Below, in pieces: positions 19,388 to 28,032 of a stretch of DNA of 64,000 nucleotides. Position numbers and translations under genes: made by a program. Under the pieces are notes generated by a model. The model had not been told where the DNA came from and searched no databases. It worked only from the letters and a program-made list of their open reading frames with translations. Each line of letters begins with the position of its first letter. Position 1 is the first letter of the stretch. The DNA lies in contig NZ_JACBZU010000001.1 of assembly GCF_013407935.1 (NCBI RefSeq), forward strand, positions 992,001 to 1,056,000. Direction: 5' to 3'. Source of the DNA: Allomuricauda sp. ARW1Y1. GTDB taxonomy: Bacteria > Bacteroidota > Bacteroidia > Flavobacteriales > Flavobacteriaceae.

Positions 19388-20092
19388 ATGGAACCAAAAA
19401 AGAACCCGAAAGCAGACGTAGGAAGAAACAGTACCCTGTACTTTGTTATAGGATTGGCTGCTGTTTTGGCATTGGTCTACGGAGCCATGGAGTGGAAAAA
19501 GTACGACAAGGCCAATAACTACGACATTTCGATGAATGTTGAAGATCAATTGGACGAAGAAGTGCCGATGACAGAGCAGATAAAGACTCCACCGCCACCA
19601 CCGCCACCTGCTGCCCCCGAAGTTATCGAGGTTGTAGAGGATGAAGAAGAAGTGGAAGAGACCGTAATCGAGTCTACCGAAACAAGCCAAGAAGAAGAGG
19701 TTATAGAAATCGAAGAGGTTGAAGTGGAAGAAGTGGAAGAAGATATTTCCGTACCCTTCGCCGTAATTGAGGATGTGCCTGTTTTTCCAGGTTGTGAGAA
19801 CGCCAAGGATAAAAAGGCATGTTTCCAAGAAATGATGCAGAACCACATTCGTAAAAACTTCCGCTACCCAGAAATCGCCCAAGAAATGGGAGTCCAAGGT
19901 AGGGTTAGTGTTATTTTTGTGATTCAAAAAGATGGAAGCATAGGTAACATTAGAATGCGTGGTCCAGATAAAAACTTGGAAGCCGAGGCAAGAAGAATCA
20001 TTGAAAAATTGCCAAAGATGACCCCTGGAAAACAAAGAGGTCGTCCAGTTAAGGTGCCATTCAGTATTCCAATTACCTTTAAGTTGCAATAA
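19388..20092 (+). CDS. Energy transducer TonB
   Basis: A 234-residue protein that transmits the proton-motive force from ExbB/ExbD to outer-membrane TonB-dependent receptors. One membrane helix (about residues 16-35, TLYFVIGLAAVLALVYGAME) is followed by a proline run (PPPPPPPAAP near 65-75), a long acidic Glu/Val linker, and the TonB C-terminal domain (about 150-234) with FRYPEIAQEMGVQGRVSVIF and KMTPGKQRGRPVKVPFSIP. The acidic rather than Pro-Lys linker is usual in Bacteroidota. No exbB/exbD gene is adjacent. Confidence 0.92.
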   Translation: MEPKKNPKADVGRNSTLYFVIGLAAVLALVYGAMEWKKYDKANNYDISMNVEDQLDEEVPMTEQIKTPPPPPPPAAPEVIEVVEDEEEVEETVIESTETSQEEEVIEIEEVEVEEVEEDISVPFAVIEDVPVFPGCENAKDKKACFQEMMQNHIRKNFRYPEIAQEMGVQGRVSVIFVIQKDGSIGNIRMRGPDKNLEAEARRIIEKLPKMTPGKQRGRPVKVPFSIPITFKLQ

Positions 20093-20102
20093 AAATTTAT
20101 AA

Positions 20103-20122
20103 ATTCCTGTCGAGGCAGGAAT
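20103..20122. repeat. Small palindrome after tonB
   Basis: A perfect 7-bp inverted repeat (20103-20109 with 20116-20122) with a five-base loop, lying just before the main terminator. Its CCTGTC...GGCAGG core resembles part of the 36-bp repeats at 41.1 and 45.5 kb. Confidence 0.5.
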
Positions 20123-20129
20123 GGAAAAA

Positions 20130-20161
20130 GCCCGAACAGCAAACTGTTTGGGCTTTTTTTT
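20130..20161 (+). terminator. Rho-independent terminator after tonB
   Basis: A 10-bp stem (20130-20139 with 20144-20153, one G.T pair) with loop CAAA, followed by eight T residues. A strong terminator that separates tonB from the oxidase assembly cluster. Confidence 0.88.
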
Positions 20162-20199
20162 GTTCAATTGCTATAAGAATCATAAAACGTGAGCTTTGG

Positions 20200-20230
20200 T
20201 TGCAAAAGATAGGCTCTGGCGTTATCTTTG
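20200..20230 (+). promoter_or_regulatory. Promoter for the cyoE-cytochrome oxidase cluster
   Basis: TTG at 20200-20202, a 20-base spacer and TATCTTTG at 20223-20230 fit the Bacteroidota consensus. It ends 19 bases before the cyoE ATG and follows the tonB terminator. Confidence 0.6.
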
Positions 20231-20249
20231 CCAGCCAATATAGTTGTGG

Positions 20250-21152
20250 ATGAAGTCTGCCGTAGGTTCCGTAAAAAATAACACGCTTTCCTTACTATTT
20301 TCCGATTTTAAGGAGATTACCAAGGCCAAGTTGGCCGTTAGCGTGGTGTTCTCTTCCATTGCAGGATATCTCTTGGGGGCCTATCAGATTGATTTGTTGT
20401 CTCTCTTATTGCTGATGTTCGGAGGATATTGCATGGTAGGTGCATCCAACGCCTATAACCAAATTATAGAGCGGGATTTGGATGCCCTTATGAAACGCAC
20501 CCGAAATAGGCCCATACCCTCTGGCCGAATGTCGGTACGGACCGCGTTGGTGGTTGCCATTTTAATGACGGTTCTCGGGGTGCTGTCCCTTTTGGCACTT
20601 AGTCCCAAGACAGCCATGTTCGGTGCCATATCGCTCTTTTTGTATACCAGTGTGTACACGCCCTTAAAAACGAAATCGCCTCTTGCGGTTTTTGTGGGAG
20701 CCTTTCCTGGAGCCATTCCCTTTATGTTGGGATGGGTGGCCGCCACGGACGATTTTGGCATAGAGCCCGGTACCCTGTTCATGATTCAATTTTTTTGGCA
20801 GTTTCCCCATTTCTGGGCATTGGGCTGGATGTTGGATGAGGACTACAAGCAGGCTGGATTTAAAATGTTGCCCACAGGGAACAAGGATAAAGGAACCGCA
20901 TTGCAAATCATTCTATATACCATTTGGATGATCGTGATTTCCATTATCCCCGTTTTCGGATTCACGGGAAGATTGCACCTCTCCATACCAGCAGCAGTCA
21001 TTGTATTGTTGTCGGGATTGGTCATGTTGTTCTTCGCTTTCAAACTATATGAAAAACGGGACAATACTTCCGCAAGAAAGTTGATGTTGGCAAGTGTCAC
21101 CTACATATCATTGATTCAAGTAGTATACGTAATAGATAAGTTTATAAGTTAA
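20250..21152 (+). CDS. cyoE: Protoheme IX farnesyltransferase (haem O synthase)
   Basis: A 300-residue UbiA-family membrane prenyltransferase that adds the farnesyl chain to haem B, giving haem O, the precursor of haem A for the oxidase encoded in this window. The prenyl-diphosphate/Mg motif NQIIERDLDALMKRTRNRP (about residues 71-89) is clear, along with the second Asp-rich loop DEDYKQAGFKMLP. About nine hydrophobic helices follow. The frame is open from a TTG at 20244; the ATG at 20250 (MKSAVGSVKNN) is preferred. It leads the run of subunit III and IV genes and assembly factors. Confidence 0.95.
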   Translation: MKSAVGSVKNNTLSLLFSDFKEITKAKLAVSVVFSSIAGYLLGAYQIDLLSLLLLMFGGYCMVGASNAYNQIIERDLDALMKRTRNRPIPSGRMSVRTALVVAILMTVLGVLSLLALSPKTAMFGAISLFLYTSVYTPLKTKSPLAVFVGAFPGAIPFMLGWVAATDDFGIEPGTLFMIQFFWQFPHFWALGWMLDEDYKQAGFKMLPTGNKDKGTALQIILYTIWMIVISIIPVFGFTGRLHLSIPAAVIVLLSGLVMLFFAFKLYEKRDNTSARKLMLASVTYISLIQVVYVIDKFIS

Positions 21153-21154
21153 TA

Positions 21155-21736
21155 ATGGATTTAACCCAAGGAACAGCAAAGGAAAAGAACAGAAGGGCAA
21201 AGAAAATGATGCTCTGGTTCGGTATTGTGAGTTTGATCATGGGCTTCGCTGGTTGGACCAGCGCCTATATTGTGAGCAGCAAGCGGGAAGATTGGGTAAG
21301 CGATTTGGATTTGCCAAGTGCCTTCTATATTAGTACGGCAATCATAGTTTTGAGCAGCATTACCTATTTATTGGCAAAAAAGGCTGTCGCAAAGGACAAT
21401 CAAAAAATGGGAACCCTCTTCTTGGTGGTCACATTTGTCTTAGGGATTGCGTTTATATCCCTCCAGTTTGTCGGGTTTTCCCAGATGCTGGAAAATGGAT
21501 ATTATTTTACGGGTCCAACGAGCAATATTAAGATGTCCTACGTATTTTTGCTGGCAGCGGTGCACATTGCCCACGTAGTGGCAGGTCTCATATCACTTTC
21601 GGTGGTATTGGTGCAGCAACTCAGAAATAAGTATACCCCGGAAAATATGTTGGGATTGGAGCTTGGCGCCACCTTCTGGCATTTTTTGGATTTTATTTGG
21701 GTATATCTAATTCTATTTATGTATTTCGTGAAATAA
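21155..21736 (+). CDS. Cytochrome c oxidase subunit III-family protein (short form)
   Basis: A 193-residue membrane protein with five hydrophobic helices, similar to haem-copper oxidase subunit III. Features include an amphipathic basic start (AKEKNRRAKKMMLWFG), MLENGYYFTGPTSNIKMSYVFL and the C-terminal ATFWHFLDFIWVYLILFMYF, the last a strong subunit III signature. It begins two bases after cyoE, so the two are coupled. A second, longer subunit III gene follows; paired genes of this type occur in the caa3-like oxidases of flavobacteria. Which copy is the structural subunit cannot be decided here. Confidence 0.85.
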   Translation: MDLTQGTAKEKNRRAKKMMLWFGIVSLIMGFAGWTSAYIVSSKREDWVSDLDLPSAFYISTAIIVLSSITYLLAKKAVAKDNQKMGTLFLVVTFVLGIAFISLQFVGFSQMLENGYYFTGPTSNIKMSYVFLLAAVHIAHVVAGLISLSVVLVQQLRNKYTPENMLGLELGATFWHFLDFIWVYLILFMYFVK

Positions 21737-21764
21737 AACTTGTTTGGAGCAGTTTTCACTCAAG

Positions 21765-21800
21765 TTTGTCTTTTACAATACATCAAAAAATGTAAATTTG
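21765..21800 (+). promoter_or_regulatory. Putative internal promoter before the long subunit III gene
   Basis: TAAATTTG at 21793-21800 matches TAnnTTTG, with TTTG at 21765-21768 24 bases upstream, one base beyond the usual spacing. It lies 28 bases before the ATG at 21829. Confidence 0.45.
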
Positions 21801-21828
21801 TGAAAGTTTTAATAAAACGACCTTTTTT

Positions 21829-22806
21829 ATGGATGCAACGGTAAGTACCGGTACAGAAGACAGCGTTTGGGGAGGCGGAAATCAGCCCCTAGGTGCTAGC
21901 TATGGAAAAATGATGATGTGGTTCTTTATCATGTCGGATGCCTTGACCTTTTCTGGGTTTTTGGTAGCGTATGGTTTCTCTAGATTTAAGTTCATTGAAC
22001 AGTGGCCCATAGCCGATGAAGTGTTCACCCACTTTCCGTTCTTGCATGGTGTAGAAGCGCCCATGTACTACGTAGCCTTTATGACCTTTATCCTGATTAT
22101 GTCTTCCGTAACCATGGTATTGGCTGTGGATGCAGGGCACAAGATGAAGCAAAAAAGTGTCATTCTTTATATGTTCCTGACCATTATTGGTGGTGCCATC
22201 TTCGTTGGTTCACAGGCTTGGGAATGGGCAACGTTTATCAAAGGGGATTACGGAGCGGTCGAGACCAACTCAGGTAGAATCCTTCAGTTTGTAAATGCCG
22301 AAACCGGTAAGAGAGCGGCTTTGGCGGATTTTGCAAAAACCTTACCAGAGGAAAGGGTAAAACATGAGGCCAGCGAGGGAATTTGGTATCAATCAGAAGG
22401 ATATAGAACATCCTACTCCTTAAATGAAGTTGTGGAAGGATTCAAGGCAACGCCCAATATTCTGATCCGCACCGAAATATTGAACGAAGAAGGCGAAAAA
22501 ACAGTTTTGGATAGAAAACAATCCTTGGCGAAAATATTGGAAGCCAATCAAGTGGTGGAAGGTGCCAATTTGATCCATAACGAATACGGACACCGACTGT
22601 TTGCCGATTTCTTTTTCTTTATCACCGGATTCCACGGCTTTCACGTATTCTCGGGCGTAGTGATCAACATCATCATCTTTTTTAATGTGATTTTGGGTAC
22701 CTACGAACGCAGAGGTCACTATGAGATGGTGGAAAAGGTTGGACTGTACTGGCACTTTGTGGATTTGGTATGGGTATTCGTATTTACATTCTTTTACTTG
22801 GTATAA
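21829..22806 (+). CDS. Cytochrome c oxidase subunit III (long form)
   Basis: A 325-residue subunit III of a haem-copper oxidase. Helices carry SYGKMMMWFFIMSDALTFSGF, GSQAWEWATFI and, at the C-terminus, HVFSGVVINIIIFFNVILG and VGLYWHFVDLVWVFVFTFFYL. Compared with classical subunit III it has a soluble insertion of about 100 residues between helices (roughly residues 140-245, rich in charged residues), typical of the Bacteroidota protein. It is in line with subunit IV 15 bases downstream. Confidence 0.92.
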   Translation: MDATVSTGTEDSVWGGGNQPLGASYGKMMMWFFIMSDALTFSGFLVAYGFSRFKFIEQWPIADEVFTHFPFLHGVEAPMYYVAFMTFILIMSSVTMVLAVDAGHKMKQKSVILYMFLTIIGGAIFVGSQAWEWATFIKGDYGAVETNSGRILQFVNAETGKRAALADFAKTLPEERVKHEASEGIWYQSEGYRTSYSLNEVVEGFKATPNILIRTEILNEEGEKTVLDRKQSLAKILEANQVVEGANLIHNEYGHRLFADFFFFITGFHGFHVFSGVVINIIIFFNVILGTYERRGHYEMVEKVGLYWHFVDLVWVFVFTFFYLV

Positions 22807-22821
22807 AAACATTGACAATAC

Positions 22822-23205
22822 ATGGCACACGAACATAAACTTGAGATTTTTAGAGGACTGGTAAAATTTAAGTCGAACACCCAAAAGATTTGGGGCGTAC
22901 TTATCTTCCTTTCCATAGTGACCGCCATTGAGGTGGCATTGGGTATTGTTAAGCCAGCGTTTTTAACGGATAATTACTTCCTTGGGATGAAGTTGCTCAA
23001 CTGGATTTTCATTATCCTCACTTTAGTGAAGGCCTATTACATCGCATGGGACTTTATGCACCTAAGAGACGAAAAAACTTCATTGAGAAGGGTAATTGTT
23101 TGGGTCCCTGTTTTCCTTATCTGTTATTTGATATTCATTTTGCTTTTCGAGGCGGATTATATCCATAACGTTTTCACGGAAGGATTCGTGACTTGGGACT
23201 TCTAA
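22822..23205 (+). CDS. Cytochrome c oxidase subunit IV-family protein
   Basis: A 127-residue membrane protein with three hydrophobic helices, matching the small prokaryotic COX4 family that stabilises subunit III and CuB. Characteristic is WIFIILTLVKAYYIAWDFMHL, where the K-A-Y-Y...F-M-H-L pattern is conserved. It follows the long subunit III gene and is followed by a terminator. Confidence 0.88.
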   Translation: MAHEHKLEIFRGLVKFKSNTQKIWGVLIFLSIVTAIEVALGIVKPAFLTDNYFLGMKLLNWIFIILTLVKAYYIAWDFMHLRDEKTSLRRVIVWVPVFLICYLIFILLFEADYIHNVFTEGFVTWDF

Positions 23206-23228
23206 ACAAGTATTTAACAAATTTAAAA

Positions 23229-23253
23229 GACGGTTTTCCAACCGTCTTTTTTT
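23229..23253 (+). terminator. Rho-independent terminator after subunit IV
   Basis: A perfect 7-bp stem (23229-23235 with 23240-23246), loop TTCC, flanked by A and T runs. The T tract leads directly into a promoter-like TATTTTTG. Confidence 0.85.
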
Positions 23254-23260
23254 ATTTTTG
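23253..23260 (+). promoter_or_regulatory. Putative -7 box overlapping the terminator T tract
   Basis: TATTTTTG at 23253-23260 fits TAnnTTTG and sits 16 bases before the next ATG. No TTG lies at the proper distance, so it could be a chance match in T-rich DNA. Confidence 0.3.
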
Positions 23261-23275
23261 TAGGGCTGAAATACT

Positions 23276-23908
23276 ATGAAAAAGAAAATAGTTTTAGGGA
23301 TACTTTTTATACTCCCAGTGGTGGTTTATCTCTTTTTTGCTTCCGGAGTGAATAACTTTGGCCGCCTACCCACCCTTACCGAAAATGTGATGGATGTTTC
23401 CCAGATAGATCCTGCACGGCAATTGAAGGGCAAGATAACGGTTCTTGGTTTTTTTGGTACGGACATTGGAGCCATGCAAGGGAACGCCTTTAACCTGAAC
23501 CAAAAAATTTATAAAAGATTTGGGGAGTTCAACGATTTTCAAATGGTGATGGTGGTGCCGGAAGGCAAACAGGAGCAAGTGGAAGAATTGAAAGCGGAAT
23601 TGGGTAAACTCTCCAATGTGGATAAATGGTACTTCGCCTACGGTACAGAAGCGGAGATCAAGAGTCTTTTTAGCTCCTTGGACAGCAATATTGATTTGGA
23701 CAACCAGTTGTCCACCCCCTATGTTTTTATTATCGACAAAGACCTAAAGCTAAGGGGTAGAACAGATGATGAGGATGAAGGGACCAAATATGGGTTCGAC
23801 ACCTCGTCCGTTGCGGAACTGAATAACAAAATGGTCGACGATGTCAAGATTATCTTGGCAGAATATCGTTTGGCCTTAAAAAAGAACAATGCCGACAGGA
23901 TCAAATAG
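23276..23908 (+). CDS. SCO-like thioredoxin-fold membrane protein lacking cysteines
   Basis: A 210-residue protein with one N-terminal membrane anchor (IVLGILFILPVVVYLFFASG) and a predicted thioredoxin-like periplasmic domain: LKGKITVLGFFGTDIGAM resembles the SCO strand-loop, but the copper-binding CxxxC is replaced by GTDIG, and I see no cysteine in the protein. The later STPYVFIIDKDLKLRGR resembles the SCO/AhpC strand after the active site. Its 3' end overlaps the true SCO gene by 20 bases in another frame. It is probably a redox-inactive assembly partner of the oxidase; the function is unknown. Confidence 0.7.
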   Translation: MKKKIVLGILFILPVVVYLFFASGVNNFGRLPTLTENVMDVSQIDPARQLKGKITVLGFFGTDIGAMQGNAFNLNQKIYKRFGEFNDFQMVMVVPEGKQEQVEELKAELGKLSNVDKWYFAYGTEAEIKSLFSSLDSNIDLDNQLSTPYVFIIDKDLKLRGRTDDEDEGTKYGFDTSSVAELNNKMVDDVKIILAEYRLALKKNNADRIK

Positions 23909-24632
23909 CAAGAAGAAGTATACGTATATCTGGGTATCCGCCATCATATTGATTTTCGGGACCTTTGCGGTGTACGAAATCACAAAACGGGTAAAAGGTG
24001 GTACAGTGGTCGAGAACGACCGTATGAGCAGTATTTCCAAGAACAAGGAAGTGGGTTTTGTGGTCAACCAAGGGGAAAAACGTAAGGTTCCCGATTTTGA
24101 GTTCTATAATCAAGACAGCGTTTTGATCAGCAATAAGGATTATCTTGGAAAAGTTTATGTAGTCGAGTTTTTCTTTACCACTTGCCCTACGATTTGCCCC
24201 ATTATGACCAAGAACTTGGTAGAATTGCAGGAAACCTTCAAGGGCAGTGAAGATTTTGGCGTAGCCTCATTTACCATCAACCCAAGATATGACACGCCCA
24301 CGGTACTGACCGCGTATGCCAACAAATACGGAATCACGGATAAGGACTGGCATTTGATGACTGGTGATAAGGACAAAATATATGAATTGGCCCAGCAAGG
24401 ATTCTACATTTTTGCAAACGAGGACCAAGAGGCGCCAGGCGGCTTTGAGCACTCCGGGATGTTCGCATTGGTTGACAAAAATGGGTATATTCGTTCGCGG
24501 GAAGATGAATTTGGTAACCCATTGATCTATTATCGTGGAACCATAACCGAGGAGCAAGGAGTCAACTCTGATGGAGAGACCCAGCAGATAAGCATTTTGA
24601 AAGAGGACATTAAAAAACTATTGGCAGAATGA
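23889..24632 (+). CDS. SCO1/SenC copper chaperone for cytochrome oxidase
   Basis: A 247-residue membrane-anchored copper chaperone that delivers or reduces the CuA site of the oxidase. After an N-terminal helix (about residues 11-30) comes the thioredoxin fold with the copper ligands Cys99 and Cys103 in TTCPTICPIMT, and the third ligand His188 in GFEHSGMFALVD. The start at 23889 lies inside the previous gene (20-base overlap). The stop overlaps the following DUF420 gene by four bases (ATGA), so translation is coupled. Confidence 0.93.
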   Translation: MPTGSNSKKKYTYIWVSAIILIFGTFAVYEITKRVKGGTVVENDRMSSISKNKEVGFVVNQGEKRKVPDFEFYNQDSVLISNKDYLGKVYVVEFFFTTCPTICPIMTKNLVELQETFKGSEDFGVASFTINPRYDTPTVLTAYANKYGITDKDWHLMTGDKDKIYELAQQGFYIFANEDQEAPGGFEHSGMFALVDKNGYIRSREDEFGNPLIYYRGTITEEQGVNSDGETQQISILKEDIKKLLAE

Positions 24633-25165
24633 CCGATGAACTTACCTTAAAGGAAAAACGGTTCAACAAATGGATTACCGTTATCTCCATTGCAATTCCC
24701 TTAGTGGTTGCCCTATTGTTCGGATATAAAATTCCCAATGCAGAACCCCTATCATTTCTTCCGCCGATCTACGCGAGCATAAATGGACTTACCGCCATTC
24801 TTTTAATTGTAGCGGTCATAGCCATAAAAAATGGTAAGAAAAGGACGCATCAAAAATTAATGACCACTTGCATTGTGCTTTCAGCCTTGTTTTTGGTGAT
24901 GTACGTAGCCTATCACATGACATCGGAATCGACCGTTTTTGGTGGTGAGGGGCCCATCAAATACATCTACTATTTTATATTGATGACCCACATTGTGCTA
25001 TCCATTGCCGTAATACCGTTAGTGCTCATCACCTATTCCAAAGTGTATTTGGATGATTTTGAAAGCCACAGGCAATGGGCAAAGTATACATTTCCTATTT
25101 GGCTCTATGTGGCGGTAACCGGGGTTTTGGTCTATCTGATGATTTCACCTTATTACCCCTATTGA
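24629..25165 (+). CDS. DUF420 membrane protein, oxidase assembly factor (CtaM-like)
   Basis: A 178-residue inner-membrane protein with five helices, of the DUF420 family; the Staphylococcus member CtaM is needed for maturation of a haem-copper oxidase. Visible conserved residues include KRTHQKLMTTCIVLSALFLVMYVAYH (K-x-H...H) and the histidine in ILMTHIVLSI, candidates for haem or copper contact. The start is fused to the SCO stop (ATGA). Position in the oxidase cluster supports an assembly role. Confidence 0.88.
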   Translation: MTDELTLKEKRFNKWITVISIAIPLVVALLFGYKIPNAEPLSFLPPIYASINGLTAILLIVAVIAIKNGKKRTHQKLMTTCIVLSALFLVMYVAYHMTSESTVFGGEGPIKYIYYFILMTHIVLSIAVIPLVLITYSKVYLDDFESHRQWAKYTFPIWLYVAVTGVLVYLMISPYYPY

Positions 25166-25171
25166 TTTGTT

Positions 25172-25384
25172 ATGAAAACACGATTCTTCCTCATCATTAT
25201 CCTTCTATTGGTACTCCCTACCGTTGCGGATGCCCAGTGTGCTATGTGTCGCGCAGTGGTGGAAAGTGAGGCCGATGGCAGAACGGCCGAAGGCATCAAC
25301 AATGGTATCGTGTATTTGATGGCGGTGCCTTATGTGCTGGTAGCCGGACTTTTCTACTTCATTTACCGAAAAATGCGGGCCTAA
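25172..25384 (+). CDS. Small membrane protein with CxxC, oxidase cluster
   Basis: A 70-residue protein. A signal peptide (KTRFFLIIILLLVLPTVADA) ends just before CAMC (Cys23, Cys26), followed by a short acidic stretch and a C-terminal membrane helix (IVYLMAVPYVLVAGLFYFIY). Small proteins of this shape follow DUF420 in many flavobacterial oxidase clusters. The paired cysteines facing the periplasm suggest metal or thiol chemistry, but there is no direct evidence. It starts six bases after the DUF420 gene. Confidence 0.75.
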   Translation: MKTRFFLIIILLLVLPTVADAQCAMCRAVVESEADGRTAEGINNGIVYLMAVPYVLVAGLFYFIYRKMRA

Positions 25385-25416
25385 CCCGCTCTATTCCCAT
25401 AAATTTCGACCAGAAC

Positions 25417-25445
25417 TGTAACATTTTGCGACTTTGATTGTCTTA
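25417..25445 (+). promoter_or_regulatory. ECF-sigma-like promoter of export operon 1
   Basis: TGTAAC (25417-25422), exactly 17 bases, then GTCTTA (25440-25445), 42 bases before the ATG of the first permease. The same two hexamers with the same spacing precede export operon 2. The form differs from TTG/TAnnTTTG promoters and resembles extracytoplasmic-function sigma promoters. The assignment is inferred. Confidence 0.55.
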
Positions 25446-25487
25446 TAGATATACGCTTAGGCGTTCATCAATCAAAATCGCTGACCT

Positions 25488-26732
25488 ATGTTCGACTTGG
25501 AGCGGTGGCAAGAAATATTTGACACCATACGAAAGAACAAACTCCGTACCTTTTTGACCGGTCTCTCCGTAGCCTCCGGTATCTTTATTTTGGTCATTCT
25601 TTTGGGATTTGGGCAAGGCATGCGCAATGGTATCGAAAACGAATTCAAACAAGATGCCTCCACCAGTGTGTGGGTATGGCCGGGAGTTACCTCCAAAGAA
25701 TACAAAGGACTCAATCCGGGAAGACGCATTCAATTGGTCAATGAAAATTATGACAAGGCTAGTACCATGTTCAATGAGGATATTGAGTACAGTTCTGGTA
25801 GGATATTTGTTCGGGGCGTCAGCGTGAACTATGGAAAGGAAGCCTTGATTTATGGAATTCAAGGGGTAGGCTCCGATTTTCAATTTATTGATAATGCCCA
25901 AATGGCCGAAGGAAGGTTCATTAATTACCAAGATGAAATTTCCAATGGAAAAGTGGCCGTCATCGGGAACAAAATAAAGAAGGATGTTTTTGGCAACGTC
26001 GAAACGCCCATCGGGGAGTTTATCGATATTTCGGGCATTCCTTTTAAAATCGTCGGAGTCTTTAAAGAAATGCGCGAACGGGAAGAAGAAAATATATTCA
26101 TACCCATTTCTACGGCGCAACGCACTTTTAATGGAGGCAATAGAATCAACAATATGTCCTTTACCTTGCCCCCGGTAGATAATTTTGATGCTGCGGTGGC
26201 TCAGGCTGTAAATTTTAAGGATGACCTAAAACAATACCTACAGCAGACCCATACGGTGGCTCCAGACGATACAGGTGCCATTGAGGTATGGAGCGCCATG
26301 GAAGAGGCCAAACGCTACTATGGACTTACCAATAACATAAAACTGTTTTTCTGGTTCGTGGGCGTATGCACCATTATCGCTGGGGTGGTTGGGGTAAGCA
26401 ATATTATGATGATTGTAGTGAAGGAGCGTACCCGCGAGATAGGAATTCGAAAAGCCTTGGGTGCCAAGCCATGGTCAATCATTGCCATGATTCTGCATGA
26501 GGCCATTTTTGTGACCGCAATTTCTGGCTTTGGTGGACTTATCTTCAGCATGGCATTGTTGGAACTTGTAGGTCCCCATATCGAAGTGGACTACATCATG
26601 AACCCTTCCGTAAATTTCAATGTGGCCTTCTCTACCGTAATTGTGCTCATCGTGGCTGGAACCTTGGCCGGTTTTGTGCCCGCGTACCGCGCTGCAAAAG
26701 TAAAAGTAATCGAATCCTTGAGGGACGAATAA
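25488..26732 (+). CDS. MacB-like ABC transporter permease (operon 1, first)
   Basis: A 414-residue permease with the MacB/FtsX architecture: one N-terminal helix (about 20-42, FLTGLSVASGIFILVILLGFG), a periplasmic MacB_PCD domain, and three C-terminal helices around 285-400. The cytoplasmic coupling segment VVKERTREIGIRKALGAKPWSI is typical and contacts the ATPase. MacB-type complexes act as mechanotransmission exporters of peptides, lipids or drugs with an adaptor and TolC. Operon 1 has two permeases and an adaptor but no ATPase of its own, so it presumably uses the ATPase of operon 2. Confidence 0.88.
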   Translation: MFDLERWQEIFDTIRKNKLRTFLTGLSVASGIFILVILLGFGQGMRNGIENEFKQDASTSVWVWPGVTSKEYKGLNPGRRIQLVNENYDKASTMFNEDIEYSSGRIFVRGVSVNYGKEALIYGIQGVGSDFQFIDNAQMAEGRFINYQDEISNGKVAVIGNKIKKDVFGNVETPIGEFIDISGIPFKIVGVFKEMREREEENIFIPISTAQRTFNGGNRINNMSFTLPPVDNFDAAVAQAVNFKDDLKQYLQQTHTVAPDDTGAIEVWSAMEEAKRYYGLTNNIKLFFWFVGVCTIIAGVVGVSNIMMIVVKERTREIGIRKALGAKPWSIIAMILHEAIFVTAISGFGGLIFSMALLELVGPHIEVDYIMNPSVNFNVAFSTVIVLIVAGTLAGFVPAYRAAKVKVIESLRDE

Positions 26733-26742
26733 CCTAACCGAT

Positions 26743-27999
26743 ATGTTCAATAAAGATAGATGGCGTGAAATTATAGAGGTGCTCACTACCAATGTGTGGC
26801 GTACCATTTTTACGGCCTTTGGTGTTTGCTGGGGCATCTTTATCCTTATCGTACTGTTGGCGGCCGGCAAGGGTTTGGAAAATGGTATCAAACAGGATTT
26901 TGGGAACATTGCCACCAACACCATGTTTATGTGGACCCGTGCCACCACCAAGGGCCACGAGGGCTTGCCCAAGGGACGACGCTTTGAGTTTAAGATAGGC
27001 GATGTGCAGGCATTGCGGGACAATGTGCCCAACCTTAGGTTTATTTCCCCAAGAAATCAATTGGGTGGTTTTGGAGGCAACAACAATGTGGTGCGTGGTA
27101 CCCGTACAGGAGCGTTCAATGTTTATGGCGATTATCCGGAAATTATCAATCAGGATCCCATGACAGTTACTTCGGGGCGTTTCCTCAATTATAACGACAT
27201 CAAGGAAAAAAGAAAAGTGGCCATTATAGGTCAAGGGGTAAAGAACGACCTCTATGATAAGGACGAAGATGCATTGGGCACCTACATCAAGATACAGGGA
27301 GTCAACTTTATGGTCATCGGTACTTATAAAAAGAACACCAGTGATGGGGGCGAAGAGGGCCAAAAGGAGATTTTCGTGCCTTTTACCTCTTTTTCTCAGG
27401 CATTCAACCGCGGAGAGGATGTAGGGTGGATGGCCATTACGGCCAACGATGGTAGTTCCATCTCCCAGCTAAAGGATAAGATTGTGGATGTCATGAAAAA
27501 ACGCCACAAAGTCCATCCGGAAGATACCCGAGCCGTCGGCTACTTTGATCTGTACGAACAATACAATCGTGTGGAGAGCCTCTTCGGGGCATTAAAAGGA
27601 GTCGCCTATATTGTAGGGATCATGGTGCTGCTGTCCGGAATTATCGGGGTAAGCAATATAATGCTCATCGTGGTAAAGGAGCGGACCAAGGAAATCGGTA
27701 TCCGAAGGGCTTTGGGAGAACAGCCATGGTCCATTAAAAAGCAAATTTTAATGGAGTCCATTTTCCTGACCCTGATCTCGGGTATGGTAGGGATTATTTT
27801 TGGCTCGTTGGTCATTTTCGGAATCAACTCACTATTGGATAGCGTAGGGCCCGTAGATATGTTCATGAATCCAAGTGTAAGCGTGGGCGTGGTAACGGGT
27901 GCTCTCACCATCTTGATGGTGTCAGGGCTTCTTGCCGGGTTTATTCCTGCACAGAGCGCCATAAAGGTGCGGCCTATTGAAGCATTGCGAACAGAATAA
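26743..27999 (+). CDS. MacB-like ABC transporter permease (operon 1, second)
   Basis: A 418-residue paralogue of the preceding permease with the same layout: N-terminal helix (about 18-43), MacB_PCD periplasmic domain, FtsX domain with coupling segment VVKERTKEIGIRRALGEQPWSI and three helices at the end. The coupling loop has GEQ where the other has GAK. It starts ten bases after the first permease. The two together would form a heterodimeric permease pair. Confidence 0.88.
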   Translation: MFNKDRWREIIEVLTTNVWRTIFTAFGVCWGIFILIVLLAAGKGLENGIKQDFGNIATNTMFMWTRATTKGHEGLPKGRRFEFKIGDVQALRDNVPNLRFISPRNQLGGFGGNNNVVRGTRTGAFNVYGDYPEIINQDPMTVTSGRFLNYNDIKEKRKVAIIGQGVKNDLYDKDEDALGTYIKIQGVNFMVIGTYKKNTSDGGEEGQKEIFVPFTSFSQAFNRGEDVGWMAITANDGSSISQLKDKIVDVMKKRHKVHPEDTRAVGYFDLYEQYNRVESLFGALKGVAYIVGIMVLLSGIIGVSNIMLIVVKERTKEIGIRRALGEQPWSIKKQILMESIFLTLISGMVGIIFGSLVIFGINSLLDSVGPVDMFMNPSVSVGVVTGALTILMVSGLLAGFIPAQSAIKVRPIEALRTE

Positions 28000-28032
28000 A
28001 AAATAAGAATCAATCAATTAACAATACGTAAA

